From the NCBI GenBank assembly GCA_026417035.1, contig JAOAEA010000007.1, positions 1 to 64,000 of the forward strand: DNA of 64,000 bases, read 5' to 3'. Positions 11,720 to 19,521 of the stretch are shown here, one piece after another. The position numbers were made by a program, and so were the translations under genes. Each line of letters begins with the position of its first letter. Positions within the stretch are counted from its first letter, which is position 1. The notes below the pieces were generated by a model. The model did not search any database and had not been told where the DNA came from. It saw only the letters and a list, made by a program, of their open reading frames with translations. The DNA is from Burkholderiales bacterium (GTDB taxonomy: Bacteria; Pseudomonadota; Gammaproteobacteria; Burkholderiales; SG8-39).

Positions 11720-12202
11720 GTGAAACGCCTCGAAAGGATCGCGCTGATGCTCGGATTGCTCGCTTCGCTCATTGGCTGCGACGCCGGGATGGATCGTCTG
11801 CAGCCCGGCGTCTCCAGCCTCGCCGACGTCCTCGCGGTGATGGGCGCGCCCTCGGCCGAGTGGCGGGAACCCGACGGCGCGACCACCTACGAGTTCACGC
11901 GCCAGCCCGAGGGCGTCGTGAATTACACGGCAACGGTGGGACCGGACGGCATCCTGCGCGCGCTCGAGCAGACTCTCACCGAGCAGCGCTTCGCGCGGGT
12001 CGCGCCCGGCATGACGAAGGACGAGATCCGCAGGCTCCTCGGCCAGCCGGCCCAACGCGTCCCGTTCGCGCTCAAGCAGGAGGAGACCTGGTCGTGGCGC
12101 TACCAGCCCGAGCCGGGACGCCAGATGTGGTTCAACGTCAACTTCGATCCCTCGGGCAAGGTCGTTTCGACCTCGCGCAGCCCGGCCGACACGACCGCTT
12201 AG
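11720..12202 (+). CDS. Outer-membrane-type lipoprotein with two BamE/SmpA-like repeats
   Basis: The product has 160 residues. The signal peptide ends in a lipobox (LLASLIGCDAG, cysteine at residue 17), so the mature protein should be lipid-anchored. Two related motifs follow: LQPGVSSLADVLAVMGAPSAEWREPDG and VAPGMTKDEIRRLLGQPAQRVPF, each in the PGxxxxxVxxxLGxP form of SmpA/OmlA (BamE) proteins, followed by WSWRYQ..PGRQMWFNVNFD. Classical BamE is shorter and has one such unit, so this is a duplicated relative rather than certain BamE. The GTG start follows GGAGAGGGAGCGCCC. Aspartate after the lipid cysteine might favour inner-membrane retention, but that rule is from Enterobacteria. Confidence 0.8.
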   Translation: MKRLERIALMLGLLASLIGCDAGMDRLQPGVSSLADVLAVMGAPSAEWREPDGATTYEFTRQPEGVVNYTATVGPDGILRALEQTLTEQRFARVAPGMTKDEIRRLLGQPAQRVPFALKQEETWSWRYQPEPGRQMWFNVNFDPSGKVVSTSRSPADTTA

Positions 12203-12300
12203 GGAGCGTCCGAGCAGAAGAGGGACAGGTCCTCCTTCGACCGCCTGTGCCAGGCGGACCGCTGATCCGTCTGGCGAACGGATCGGAGCTTCCCGAGGAG
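12200..12300 (+). repeat. Intergenic palindromic repeat, family 1 (copy A)
   Basis: Starting inside the stop codon of the lipoprotein gene, TTAGGGAGCGTCCGAGC is followed by a small GGAC/GTCC palindrome and, at about 12262, CTGATCCGTCTGGCGAACGG with ATCGGAGCTTCCCGA. The same order of words recurs at 45395-45487 (AGGGAATGTCTGAG, GGGGGAC, CTGATCCGTTCGGCGGAAAG, ATCGGAGCTTTCCTA). These are clearly two diverged copies of one element. Confidence 0.6.
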
Positions 12301-12509
12301 AAGGCTGCGCGACCGGCGGGATTGCTACGGGTCCCATGCGTGCAGGGAAGTCCGGACGCGCTCGGCGAGGCCCCTTCCCCCACCCGATCCGCGGACGCGC
12401 CGAGCGGGCCTACCCGTCGATCGGCGCTTCTTCCGCGGCGTTCGCGGCGCATGCGTCCTTTCCCCCGCACGGCGGGACGCGCTACAGTGGGCCTCGAAGG
12501 GGGTGGCCG
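12301..12509. other. Gene-free spacer before the histidine kinase
   Basis: No convincing gene on either strand. A possible -10 (TACAGT at about 12483) lies 27 bases before the kinase start. A stretch GCAGGGAAGTCCGGAC near 12342 recalls an RNase P motif, but the rest of that RNA is absent. Confidence 0.5.
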
Positions 12510-14939
12510 ATGGCAGGAATCCGGAAGATCCCGGCGAGCGCCGGGCATAGCGCTGCGTTCGCGGCCTACCTCTTCGCCTGCGCCTGCGCCTGCGCTGGCG
12601 CGGCGCCGGCGCTCGCAGCGACCTCATGGTCCACGGCGGAGTTCGTCCTGTCGGGGGACCCGGTTCCCCCTGCCCCCTCGGCGCGCTGGGAACGCCAGCC
12701 GCTCCCGGACGACTGGCGCAAGAGCCGCCCCGACGCGGCGACCGCGGGCTGGTACCGGTTCCTGCTGCCGATCTCGTCGGCGCCCGACGAGCCGCACGCG
12801 CTTTACATCCCGCTCGTCGGCGTCGAGGCGGCGGTGTTCGTGAACGGCGAGCGCATCGGCGACACCGGCCCGCCGGCCGAGTCCGCACGCAGGACCTGGA
12901 AGCAGCCACAGCTTTTCACCATTCCGCCAGCGCTGCTGCGTGCGGGCGACAACGTGGTCCACGTGCGGGTGCGCGGCGACATCGATCGCCGCGGCAGCAA
13001 CGAGGCCTGGTCGTGGAGCGGGCTGGGCGGCCCCGTGGCGTTCGGTACCGACGACGAGTTGCGGCCGCGCTACCGGAACCGAGTGGCCTGGCAGGTCGTC
13101 ACCCCGATCGCGCTCGCCGGCGCGATCGGGCTCACCGGCCTCTTTTTCATCGTGCTCTGGGCGCAGCGGCGCGGCGAGACGATCTACGGGCTGTTCGGCG
13201 CCGCGGCGCTGCTGTGGGCCGCGCGCACGCTCTCGGACCTGACGCTGCACCGGATCGTCCCGCCCCCGCACTGGGAAATCTGGCTGACGGTCGCCTATGC
13301 GCTGTACGCGACCATGCTCTGCAAGTTCGCGCTGCGCTTCGCCGGCGCGTCCTGGCCGCGGACGGAAGGCTTCTTCGTCGCGTTCGTGGCGGCCTCCCCG
13401 GTCGCCCTCTACGTCGCCGCGTGGGCGCAGGCCGGCGCCGTCGCGGGCCGGGCGGTCCTGCTCGTCGTCCTGGTCCTCGTCGCCGCGGTCGCATTCGCCG
13501 TGGTACGCGCCGCCTGGTGGCAGCGCAGCCTCGGCATCACGTTGATGGCGCTCACCGGCGTGGTGTCGTTCGTCTTCGCGCTCCACGACTGGATCGCCGT
13601 GACGCGCGCCGAGTGGTTCGACAACGTCCGCCTCGTCCCGTACTCGGCGATCCTCTTCATCAGCATCGCCGGGTGGCTCCTGTTGCAGCGCTTCGCGCAG
13701 TCGACCGAGGCGCTCGAGCGCCTCAACGTGGAGCTCGACCGCCGGGTGGCGGAGAAGAGCGCCGCGCTGCAGTCGAACCTCGAGGCGCTCGCGCGCGCGA
13801 AAGCCGAGGCCGAGGCGGCGAACCAGGCGAAATCGCGCTTCCTCGCGGCTGCGAGCCACGACCTGCGCCAGCCGCTGCACGCGATCGGGCTCTTCGGTGC
13901 CGCGCTCGACCTGCGCGCGAAGGCGCCCGACCTGCGCGGGCTGGTGGCCAAGCTGAACGCTTCGATCGCCGCGCTCGACGACCTCGTGAACGAGCTCCTC
14001 GACGTCTCGAAGCTCGATGCGGGCGCCGACCGTCCGGAGCCGCGCGACGTGCCGGTGCAGGCGCTCCTCGACCGGCTCGCGCTCGACTTCGGGCCGCTCG
14101 CCGCCGAGAAAGGCATCCGGCTGCGCGTCCGGCCCTCGCGCGAGACGGCGCACACCGACCCGGCGCTGCTCGAGCGCCTCCTGCGCAACCTGGTGTCGAA
14201 CGCCGTCCGCTACACCGAGCGCGGCGGCGTGCTGGTCGCCTGCCGGCGCCGCGGCGACGCGCTCGCGCTCGAGGTCTGGGACACGGGGGTGGGCATCGCG
14301 CCCGCCGACCGGGAGCGCATCTTCGAGGAGTTCTACCAGGTCGGCAACGCGGAGCGTGACCGCAGCAAGGGCAGCGGGCTCGGGCTCGCGATCGTGCGGC
14401 GGATCGCCGCACTCCTCGGCGCGCGCGTAGCCCTGCGCTCGACGCCGGGGCGCGGCTCGGTGTTCTCGGTGCGCGTCGCGCGCGGCGGACCGGGCGCGCT
14501 GCGGGCCGTGGCTGCGCGGGGCGTCGCCCCGGAGCGCGCGGCGCGGCGGATCGTCGCCGTCGTCGAGGACGACCGCGTCGTGCGCGAGGCGATGACGACG
14601 CTCCTCGCCGAGCGCGGACACCGCGTCATCGCCGGCGCGTCGCTCGAGGAAGTGCGCCGCGCCCTCGCGGCCGCCGGCGCCCGCCCCGAGCTCGTGATCG
14701 CGGACATGCGCCTGCCGGGCGGTGCGACCGGCGTCGAGGCGGTGCGCGCGCTGCGGGGCGCTTTCGGACCCGAGCTCCCGGCGCTCATCGTGACCGGCGA
14801 GACCGCGCGCGACCTCGTCGCCGAAGCCGTCGCGAGCGGCATCCCGCTGCTGCGCAAACCGGTGTCGCCCGGGCGGCTCATCGAGGAAGTGGACCGCCTC
14901 GCGGCCCGCAGCGAATCCACCGCGCCGACGTCCGCGTGA
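12510..14939 (+). CDS. Hybrid sensor histidine kinase with 7TM-DISM-type sensor and receiver domain
   Basis: The product has 809 residues from the ATG at 12510, preceded by GGGGGTGGCC; the open frame upstream to 12336 is not convincing. Order: signal peptide, periplasmic jelly-roll-like domain (WYRFLLPI, FVNGERIGDTGPP, VVHVRVRGD), about seven membrane helices from VVTPIALAGAIGLTGLFF to LFISIAGWLLLQ, then a coiled-coil linker. HisKA follows with FLAAASHDLRQPLHAIGLFG (phospho-acceptor His), then HATPase (NLVSNAVRYT, WDTGVGIAPADR, SGLGLAIVRRI). A C-terminal receiver has VVEDDRVV, ADMRLPGG with the phospho-Asp, and LLRKPVSPG. The 7TMR-DISM class often senses carbohydrates or small metabolites. 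No separate response regulator is adjacent, so output is unknown. Confidence 0.9.
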   Translation: MAGIRKIPASAGHSAAFAAYLFACACACAGAAPALAATSWSTAEFVLSGDPVPPAPSARWERQPLPDDWRKSRPDAATAGWYRFLLPISSAPDEPHALYIPLVGVEAAVFVNGERIGDTGPPAESARRTWKQPQLFTIPPALLRAGDNVVHVRVRGDIDRRGSNEAWSWSGLGGPVAFGTDDELRPRYRNRVAWQVVTPIALAGAIGLTGLFFIVLWAQRRGETIYGLFGAAALLWAARTLSDLTLHRIVPPPHWEIWLTVAYALYATMLCKFALRFAGASWPRTEGFFVAFVAASPVALYVAAWAQAGAVAGRAVLLVVLVLVAAVAFAVVRAAWWQRSLGITLMALTGVVSFVFALHDWIAVTRAEWFDNVRLVPYSAILFISIAGWLLLQRFAQSTEALERLNVELDRRVAEKSAALQSNLEALARAKAEAEAANQAKSRFLAAASHDLRQPLHAIGLFGAALDLRAKAPDLRGLVAKLNASIAALDDLVNELLDVSKLDAGADRPEPRDVPVQALLDRLALDFGPLAAEKGIRLRVRPSRETAHTDPALLERLLRNLVSNAVRYTERGGVLVACRRRGDALALEVWDTGVGIAPADRERIFEEFYQVGNAERDRSKGSGLGLAIVRRIAALLGARVALRSTPGRGSVFSVRVARGGPGALRAVAARGVAPERAARRIVAVVEDDRVVREAMTTLLAERGHRVIAGASLEEVRRALAAAGARPELVIADMRLPGGATGVEAVRALRGAFGPELPALIVTGETARDLVAEAVASGIPLLRKPVSPGRLIEEVDRLAARSESTAPTSA

Positions 14940-15215
14940 ACCGCCGCGCGCGGCGCGCGCGGCTGGACGCGGGGATTCATCCCGTTGTCATCTGCCGCCT
15001 CTAGTCTGCGCGCGCACTCGTGACGCACGACCGGAGGCCGCCCTGCAGCGCACGTTCGCCGACTGGATGCACGAGACGCCCCGAGGCGCGATCCGCGCCG
15101 GCTGCGTCTGCAACGCCTGCCGGGAGGCGCGCGACCGCGCTCCGGCGTCCCGGCCGCCCGCTCTCGCCGTCCTGCGTTTCGCCTTCGCTGCCCGCGCGCC
15201 CCACGGAGGATAGCG
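14940..15215. other. Gene-free spacer between kinase and LpxH-like genes
   Basis: No supported gene in 276 bases. GGAGGATAGCG just before 15216 is the ribosome binding site for the next gene. Bases 15085-15108 match the opposite strand of 41255-41278 at 22 of 24 positions (listed separately). Confidence 0.5.
15085..15108 (+). repeat. 24-base intergenic word shared with 41255-41278 (inverted)
   Basis: GGCGCGATCCG, one base, GC, one base, GGCTGCGTC. The copy at 41255-41278 is on the other strand and differs at two positions. Both lie in gene-free stretches. Confidence 0.45.
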
Positions 15216-16058
15216 ATGCGCTCGGTCCGCTCGATCTTCCTCTCCGACATCCATCTCGGCAGCCGCGCCTGCCAGGCCGAGCGCCTGCTCGGATTCCTCA
15301 GGCACCACGAGGCCGAGAACATCTTCCTCGTCGGCGACATCATCGACTTCTGGGCGATGGCGCGGCGCGGCGTCTTCTGGTCGCGGGCGCAGAACACGGT
15401 GGTGCAGAAGATCCTCAAGCGCGCCCGCCACGGCGTGAACGTCGTGCTCGTTCCGGGCAACCACGACGAGGCGCTGCGCGAGTACTGCGGTGCGTCCTTC
15501 GGCGACATCCGGGTGGCGAACGAATACGTCCACACCGCCGCCGACGGCCGGCGCTACCTCCTGCTGCACGGCGACGAGTTCGACGTGGTCACGAAGTACC
15601 ACCGCTGGCTCGCGCTAGCCGGCGACACCGCCTATGCGCTGGTGGTGCGCCTGAACGTGCTGCTATCGTGGGCGCGCCGCTCGCTCGGCATCCCCGGCTA
15701 CTGGTCGCTCTCCGGTTACGCCAAGCGCAAGGTGAAGTCGGCGGTGAGCTTCATCTTCGACTTCGAGGAGTCGGTCCTGCGCAACGTGCGCGGCCGCGGT
15801 GTGGACGGGGTGATCTGCGGGCACATCCACGCCGCCGCGGTCCGCTCGGTGGACGGGCTCGCGTACATCAACTGCGGCGACTGGGTGGACAGCTGCACCG
15901 CCATCGTCGAGCATCAGGACGGCCGCATGGAGCTCGTCCACTGGAACCACGCGGCCGAACTCGCGGCGGCCGCCCTCGCCGCCGCGACCGGGCCGGTGCC
16001 GATGACACCGCGCGCGGTGGCCACGCCCCTCCCGCTACCCGAGCGCGAAGCGGCGTGA
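15216..16058 (+). CDS. Calcineurin-like phosphoesterase, UDP-2,3-diacylglucosamine diphosphatase-like
   Basis: This 280-residue protein has the full two-metal metallophosphoesterase set: FLSDIHLGSR (D-x-H), LVGDIIDFW (GD..D), PGNHDEAL (GNHD), LLHGDEFD and CGHIHAAA (GH.H). The body resembles the LpxH-like family that removes UMP from UDP-2,3-diacylglucosamine in lipid A synthesis, including the YCGASFGDIRVANEYVHTA and SFIFDFEESVLR stretches seen in the longer LpxH2-type members. A peripheral membrane role is expected. GGAGGATAGCG precedes the ATG. The last 40 residues are Ala/Pro-rich and probably unstructured. True LpxH activity is not proven by sequence alone. Confidence 0.85.
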   Translation: MRSVRSIFLSDIHLGSRACQAERLLGFLRHHEAENIFLVGDIIDFWAMARRGVFWSRAQNTVVQKILKRARHGVNVVLVPGNHDEALREYCGASFGDIRVANEYVHTAADGRRYLLLHGDEFDVVTKYHRWLALAGDTAYALVVRLNVLLSWARRSLGIPGYWSLSGYAKRKVKSAVSFIFDFEESVLRNVRGRGVDGVICGHIHAAAVRSVDGLAYINCGDWVDSCTAIVEHQDGRMELVHWNHAAELAAAALAAATGPVPMTPRAVATPLPLPEREAA

Positions 16059-16077
16059 CCCGCCGCCCGCGCGATGC

Positions 16078-16485
16078 TCACTCGCCGGTGAGCCGGCGCA
16101 GCAGCCGGCGGTCGCGCTTCGAGGGGCGGCCCTTCATCCCGAAGGCCGGATCGGGATGCGCCTTGCGCGCCGCGACCTCGGCCTCGCGCGCGAGCCGGCT
16201 CGCCTCGGACTCCTCGTAGAGCGCGCGGGCGGCCGTCGCCGGCCCGCGGCGGTCGGCGAGGCGCCGCACCGTCACGACCCACTCCAGGCCGCCGGACAGG
16301 ACACGGACCGCGTCGCCCGGGCGCACCTCGCGCGAGGGCTTCACCCGCGCGCCGTTCAGCTGCACCCGGCCCGCTTCCACCGCCTGCGCGGCTAGGCTGC
16401 GGGTCTTGAAGAAGCGCGCCGCCCAAAGCCACTTGTCGATTCGCAGACGCTCGGGCGCGCCTCCGGGGTTGCGGAACTCTTCCAT
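16078..16485 (-). CDS. hslR: Ribosome-associated heat shock protein Hsp15 (S4 RNA-binding domain)
   Basis: The protein has 135 residues, close to the 133 of E. coli Hsp15. The S4 domain is visible as RIDKWLWAARFFKTRSLAAQ, VEAGRVQLNGARVKPSREV and PGDAVRVL. The C-terminal basic tail (MKGRPSKRDRRLLRRLTGE) is also typical. Hsp15 binds free 50S subunits carrying nascent chains after heat shock. I chose the ATG at 16485; an in-frame ATG at 16509 (MANSARPV) is equally possible and has GAGGGT just before it. It is divergent from the GFA-domain gene, with only 36-60 bases for both promoters. Confidence 0.9.
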   Translation of the reverse strand: MEEFRNPGGAPERLRIDKWLWAARFFKTRSLAAQAVEAGRVQLNGARVKPSREVRPGDAVRVLSGGLEWVVTVRRLADRRGPATAARALYEESEASRLAREAEVAARKAHPDPAFGMKGRPSKRDRRLLRRLTGE

Positions 16486-16545
16486 AACGGGGCGCGCCGA
16501 GTTTGCCATACCCTCGGCGAAAACCCCGGCGAAAAGGAGGATCGG

Positions 16546-17100
16546 ATGCAGCTCTTCGGCTCGTGCCACTGCGGCGCGGTGATGTTCTCGTTCCGGACGC
16601 GCACGCCCTACCCTTACATGCGCTGCTACTGCTCCATCTGCCGCAAGACGCAGGGGGGCGGCGGCTACGCGATCAACATCATGGGCGAGGCGCGCAGCCT
16701 CGAGGTGGTCGGCCGGGAAAGCCTCTCCGTCTACCGCGCGCGCATCTTCAAGGACGGGCGCCCCGGGCGCAGCCCGGCGAAGCGCCACTTCTGCTCGAAG
16801 TGTGGCAGCACCCTTTGGATCTGGGATCCGCGCTGGCCGGAGTCGATCTACCCGTTCGCCTCGGCGATCGACTCGCCGCTGCCCAGGCCGCCGGAGAACG
16901 CGCACATCATGGTCGAGTACGCGGCGCCCTGGGTGGACGTCCCCGAGGGGCGGCGCGACACGCAGTTCGCGCGGTACCCCGACGAGTCGATCGCGCAGTG
17001 GCACGAGCGGCTCGGGCTCACCACGCCGCAGCCGGGCTCACCCGCCCGCGCGAAGGGCAACGGCGCCCGCAAGCGCGTCGCCGCCGCGCAGGGGGCCTGA
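16546..17100 (+). CDS. GFA / CENP-V domain zinc protein
   Basis: This 184-residue protein has the cysteine pattern of the GFA family: GSCHCGAV near the N-terminus, RCYCSICRKTQGG at about residues 26-38, and HFCSKCGSTLWIW near residue 84. These bind one or two zinc ions. The family was named for glutathione-dependent formaldehyde-activating enzyme, but most members have no tested activity. The C-terminal 25 residues are basic and low complexity. GGAGGATCGG precedes the ATG. It stands alone, divergent from hslR and convergent with the MFS gene, so context gives no substrate. Confidence 0.85.
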   Translation: MQLFGSCHCGAVMFSFRTRTPYPYMRCYCSICRKTQGGGGYAINIMGEARSLEVVGRESLSVYRARIFKDGRPGRSPAKRHFCSKCGSTLWIWDPRWPESIYPFASAIDSPLPRPPENAHIMVEYAAPWVDVPEGRRDTQFARYPDESIAQWHERLGLTTPQPGSPARAKGNGARKRVAAAQGA

Positions 17101-17116
17101 GGCGCGGACCGCGCCG

Positions 17117-18349
17117 TCAGACCGGCGCCGCCGCGCCCGGCCGGCGGCTCACCTGGAGCGCGGTCGGCACGGCGAGCAGCATGAGCAGCGTCGCGCCGGC
17201 GAACACCATCGTGGGCGCGCCGCGGTCGATCGCCAGGCCGAAGACGAGCGGCGCCACGAGACCGCCCAGGTCAAGGCCCGAGTAGACGAACCCGTAGACC
17301 TTGCCGCGCGACTCGACCGGAGCGATGCCGCGGATCAGGATGTCGCGCGACGGGCCGATCATGCCGAGCGCGAAGCCCGCGGCCCCGGCCACGCCCGCGA
17401 GCAGCGCCGCCGGCACGGCGCCCGCGGCGAGCAGCACCGAAAGCCCCGCGGACGCCGCGAGCCCGACGGCCGCGACCGCGCCGTGCCGTGCGGTGCGCGC
17501 GGCGATGAAGCCGCCCGCCAGGATGCCGAACGCGCCGCCGAGGAGGAACGCGGTGAGCGCCGTCGTCGCGGCCACCAGCGGCACGTCGTAGATCTTCACC
17601 ATCGCCGTGGTGGAGAAGGTCTGGTAGCCGATCAAGGCCATCGCGTAGAGGAGGAAAAAGAGGAAGCCAGCCACGATGGCCGGGCTGGCGAGGAGCCGCA
17701 TGTCGGCGGCGAGGCTCCGCGGCGCGGCCACGTGCTGCGCGTGCGCCGCGCGCGTCGCGAGCGCACGCTGCGACGCGAACACCGCCGTGAACGCGAGCCC
17801 GACGAGACCGGCGGCGACGAGCGCCCCGCGCCACCCGGCGACGGCAGCGACGGCGACGCCGAACATCGGCGCGGCCGCCCAGCCGATGTTGCCGCCGATG
17901 CCGTGGACGCTGAAGGCGTGGCCGAGACGCGCGGGCGAGACCTTCGCATTGAGCAGCGCCAGGTCGGCGGGGTGGAACACGCTGTTGCCGAGGCCGGCGA
18001 TCCCCGCCGCGACGATCAGGAAGGCGTAGGACGGCGCCGCGGCGTAGAGCATGGTGCCGGCCGAGGCGGCCGCGAGCCCGAAGACGAGCACGTTGCGCGC
18101 CCCGAGCCGGTCGACGAAGAAGCCCGCGGCGGTCTGCATGATGCCCGACACCGCGAAGTAAACCGCCATCACGACGCCGAGCTCGGCGTAGGTGGTGCCG
18201 AACTCCGTGCGCACGAGCGGGAAGAGCGGCGGCAGCGCGAGCTGGAAGAAGTGGCTCGTGCCGTGCGCGACGCCCACGAAGCCGATGGCGTGGGCGTCGT
18301 CGCGCAGCGAGGCCGGAGCCGTGGTCACGGGAGCCGCGAGCCCATCCAC
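17117..18349 (-). CDS. Major facilitator superfamily transporter
   Basis: The protein has 410 residues with about twelve membrane helices. Landmarks are GVAHGTSHFFQLALPPLFPL (helix 1), FFVDRLGARNVLVFGLA (the MFS loop motif), GNSVFHPADLALLNAKV, SVHGIGGNIGWAAAPM and SRDILIRGIAP..RGKVYGFVYSG. The HFFQLALPPLFP start and the VFHPADLALLN stretch resemble the FSR (fosmidomycin resistance-like) branch, but no substrate can be stated. The GTG start at 18349 gives MDGLAAPVTT; the frame has no ATG near. It lies 8 bases after the small exported protein, in the same direction. Confidence 0.85.
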   Translation of the reverse strand: MDGLAAPVTTAPASLRDDAHAIGFVGVAHGTSHFFQLALPPLFPLVRTEFGTTYAELGVVMAVYFAVSGIMQTAAGFFVDRLGARNVLVFGLAAASAGTMLYAAAPSYAFLIVAAGIAGLGNSVFHPADLALLNAKVSPARLGHAFSVHGIGGNIGWAAAPMFGVAVAAVAGWRGALVAAGLVGLAFTAVFASQRALATRAAHAQHVAAPRSLAADMRLLASPAIVAGFLFFLLYAMALIGYQTFSTTAMVKIYDVPLVAATTALTAFLLGGAFGILAGGFIAARTARHGAVAAVGLAASAGLSVLLAAGAVPAALLAGVAGAAGFALGMIGPSRDILIRGIAPVESRGKVYGFVYSGLDLGGLVAPLVFGLAIDRGAPTMVFAGATLLMLLAVPTALQVSRRPGAAAPV

Positions 18350-18357
18350 ACCCGCCG

Positions 18358-18681
18358 TCAGCGGGTCGTGCCTTCCTGCCGCTGCGGCGGGCGGCCGGCC
18401 GCGCGCTCGCGGCAGGCGAGGATCACCTGCGAGCTCGGGCCGGGCGCCTCGTAGGCTTCCTGGATGACGCGGACCGCCCAGCCGCGCTCTTCGGGCGTCG
18501 CGTCGCGCCACTCCTTGCGCGCGAGCGTCTCGCGCACCGTCGTGTCGAAGGCGAAGCCCGTCTCCGCCATGCGCATCGCCGTCTGGCGCGTGCCGAAGAG
18601 CTGGGCGCAGAGCGCCTCGGTCTGCGCGAGCGCGCCGGCGGCCGGTGATCCGAGGGCCAGCAGGACGAGGAGACGGGTCAT
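18358..18681 (-). CDS. Small exported protein of unknown function
   Basis: The product has 107 residues with a clear signal peptide (MTRLLVLLALGSPAAGALA, cleavage after AQ). The mature part has two cysteines (EALCAQLFG and ILACRERAAG) that may pair, and a helical middle (ETLARKEWRDATPEERGWAVRVIQEAYEAP). I recognise no named family. It has its own candidate -10 at 18710-18715 and is probably co-transcribed with the MFS gene downstream. Confidence 0.75.
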   Translation of the reverse strand: MTRLLVLLALGSPAAGALAQTEALCAQLFGTRQTAMRMAETGFAFDTTVRETLARKEWRDATPEERGWAVRVIQEAYEAPGPSSQVILACRERAAGRPPQRQEGTTR

Positions 18682-18709
18682 GGGGAGCGGCGAGGGCGGG
18701 AGCCGGCCG

Positions 18710-18715
18710 ATTATA
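18710..18715 (-). promoter_or_regulatory. Candidate -10 overlapping the stop codon of the upstream hydrolase gene
   Basis: On the minus strand these bases read TATAAT, a perfect -10 hexamer. Bases 18711-18713 are also the TAA stop of the hydrolase gene. Initiation near 18702 would leave a 20-base leader with GGGGAG before the ATG at 18681. Confidence 0.55.
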
Positions 18716-19487
18716 CGGGCCGCCCGACCTGGCGCACGAAGCGCACGATCGCCTCCAGGGTGGCCGCGGGCTGATCGCGATGCGGCGAATGCCCGCAGGC
18801 GGCGAGCTTGACGAGCTCGACCGGCCCGCCCGCCTGCGCGGCGATCGCCTCGATCTGCCGCATGGTGCCGTATTCGTCGTCCTCGCCCTGGATCGCGAGG
18901 ATCGGCACGCGGATCTCGGGGAGGAAGGCTTCGATGTTCCAGGCGCGGAAGTCCGGATGGAGCCAGATGTCGTTCCAGCCGTAGAAGGTCCTCGCGGCGT
19001 CGACGTGGTAGCGCGCGAGCTTGCGCGGCAGGTCGGTCGTCTCGAACGCGACCTTCGCCTTCGCGATGCTCTCGACCGAGATGTCCTCCACGAACACGTG
19101 CGGCGCGAGGAGCACGAGCGCACGGCAGGGATGGTGCGCGCCGGCGTAGACGATCGCGATCGAAGCCCCGTCCGAGTGGCCGACGAGGAGCGGGTCGTCG
19201 ATGCCGAGCTTCTCGACGAGCTCCGGCAGGGAGTCGAGCGCCTCGCGGTGCATGTAGTCGACCCCGTGCGGCCGCTCGAGGAGGTCCGACCGCCCGTAGC
19301 CGTAGCGCGAGTAGACGACCGCGCCGCACCCGGTGGCCGCCGCGACCCGGTCGGGGAAGTCGCGCCACATCGACGCCGAGCCCAGGCCCTCGTGCAGGAA
19401 GACGAGCGTGGGTTGCATCGGCCGCGAGGACGCGATGCGCCGGTATTCGAGACGCCGGCCCTGGACGGTGACGTAAGAGGGTTCCAT
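18711..19487 (-). CDS. Alpha/beta hydrolase
   Basis: This 258-residue alpha/beta-hydrolase-fold protein has the oxyanion region LVFLHEGLGSASMWRDFP, YSRYGYGRSD, the nucleophile elbow LLVGHSDGASIAIV (Ser in GHSDG), an acid in ILAIQGEDDEYGT, and the catalytic histidine in ACGHSPHRDQP. The HEGLG and GHSDGGS/A words are typical of a hydrolase group often annotated simply as alpha/beta hydrolase in proteobacteria. There is no signal peptide, so it is cytosolic. The start ATG at 19487 leaves MEPSYVTVQGRRLEYR. The substrate is unknown. Confidence 0.85.
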   Translation of the reverse strand: MEPSYVTVQGRRLEYRRIASSRPMQPTLVFLHEGLGSASMWRDFPDRVAAATGCGAVVYSRYGYGRSDLLERPHGVDYMHREALDSLPELVEKLGIDDPLLVGHSDGASIAIVYAGAHHPCRALVLLAPHVFVEDISVESIAKAKVAFETTDLPRKLARYHVDAARTFYGWNDIWLHPDFRAWNIEAFLPEIRVPILAIQGEDDEYGTMRQIEAIAAQAGGPVELVKLAACGHSPHRDQPAATLEAIVRFVRQVGRPV

Positions 19488-19521
19488 GTGCGCCTGAAGC
19501 ACGCGGCGACGCCCGGGGCGG

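Noticed and set aside
12310..12370. RNase P RNA-like string GCAGGGAAGTCCGGAC
   Set aside because: No conserved 3' partner (ACAGAA..CGGCTTA type) or overall length and structure nearby. Treated as chance.
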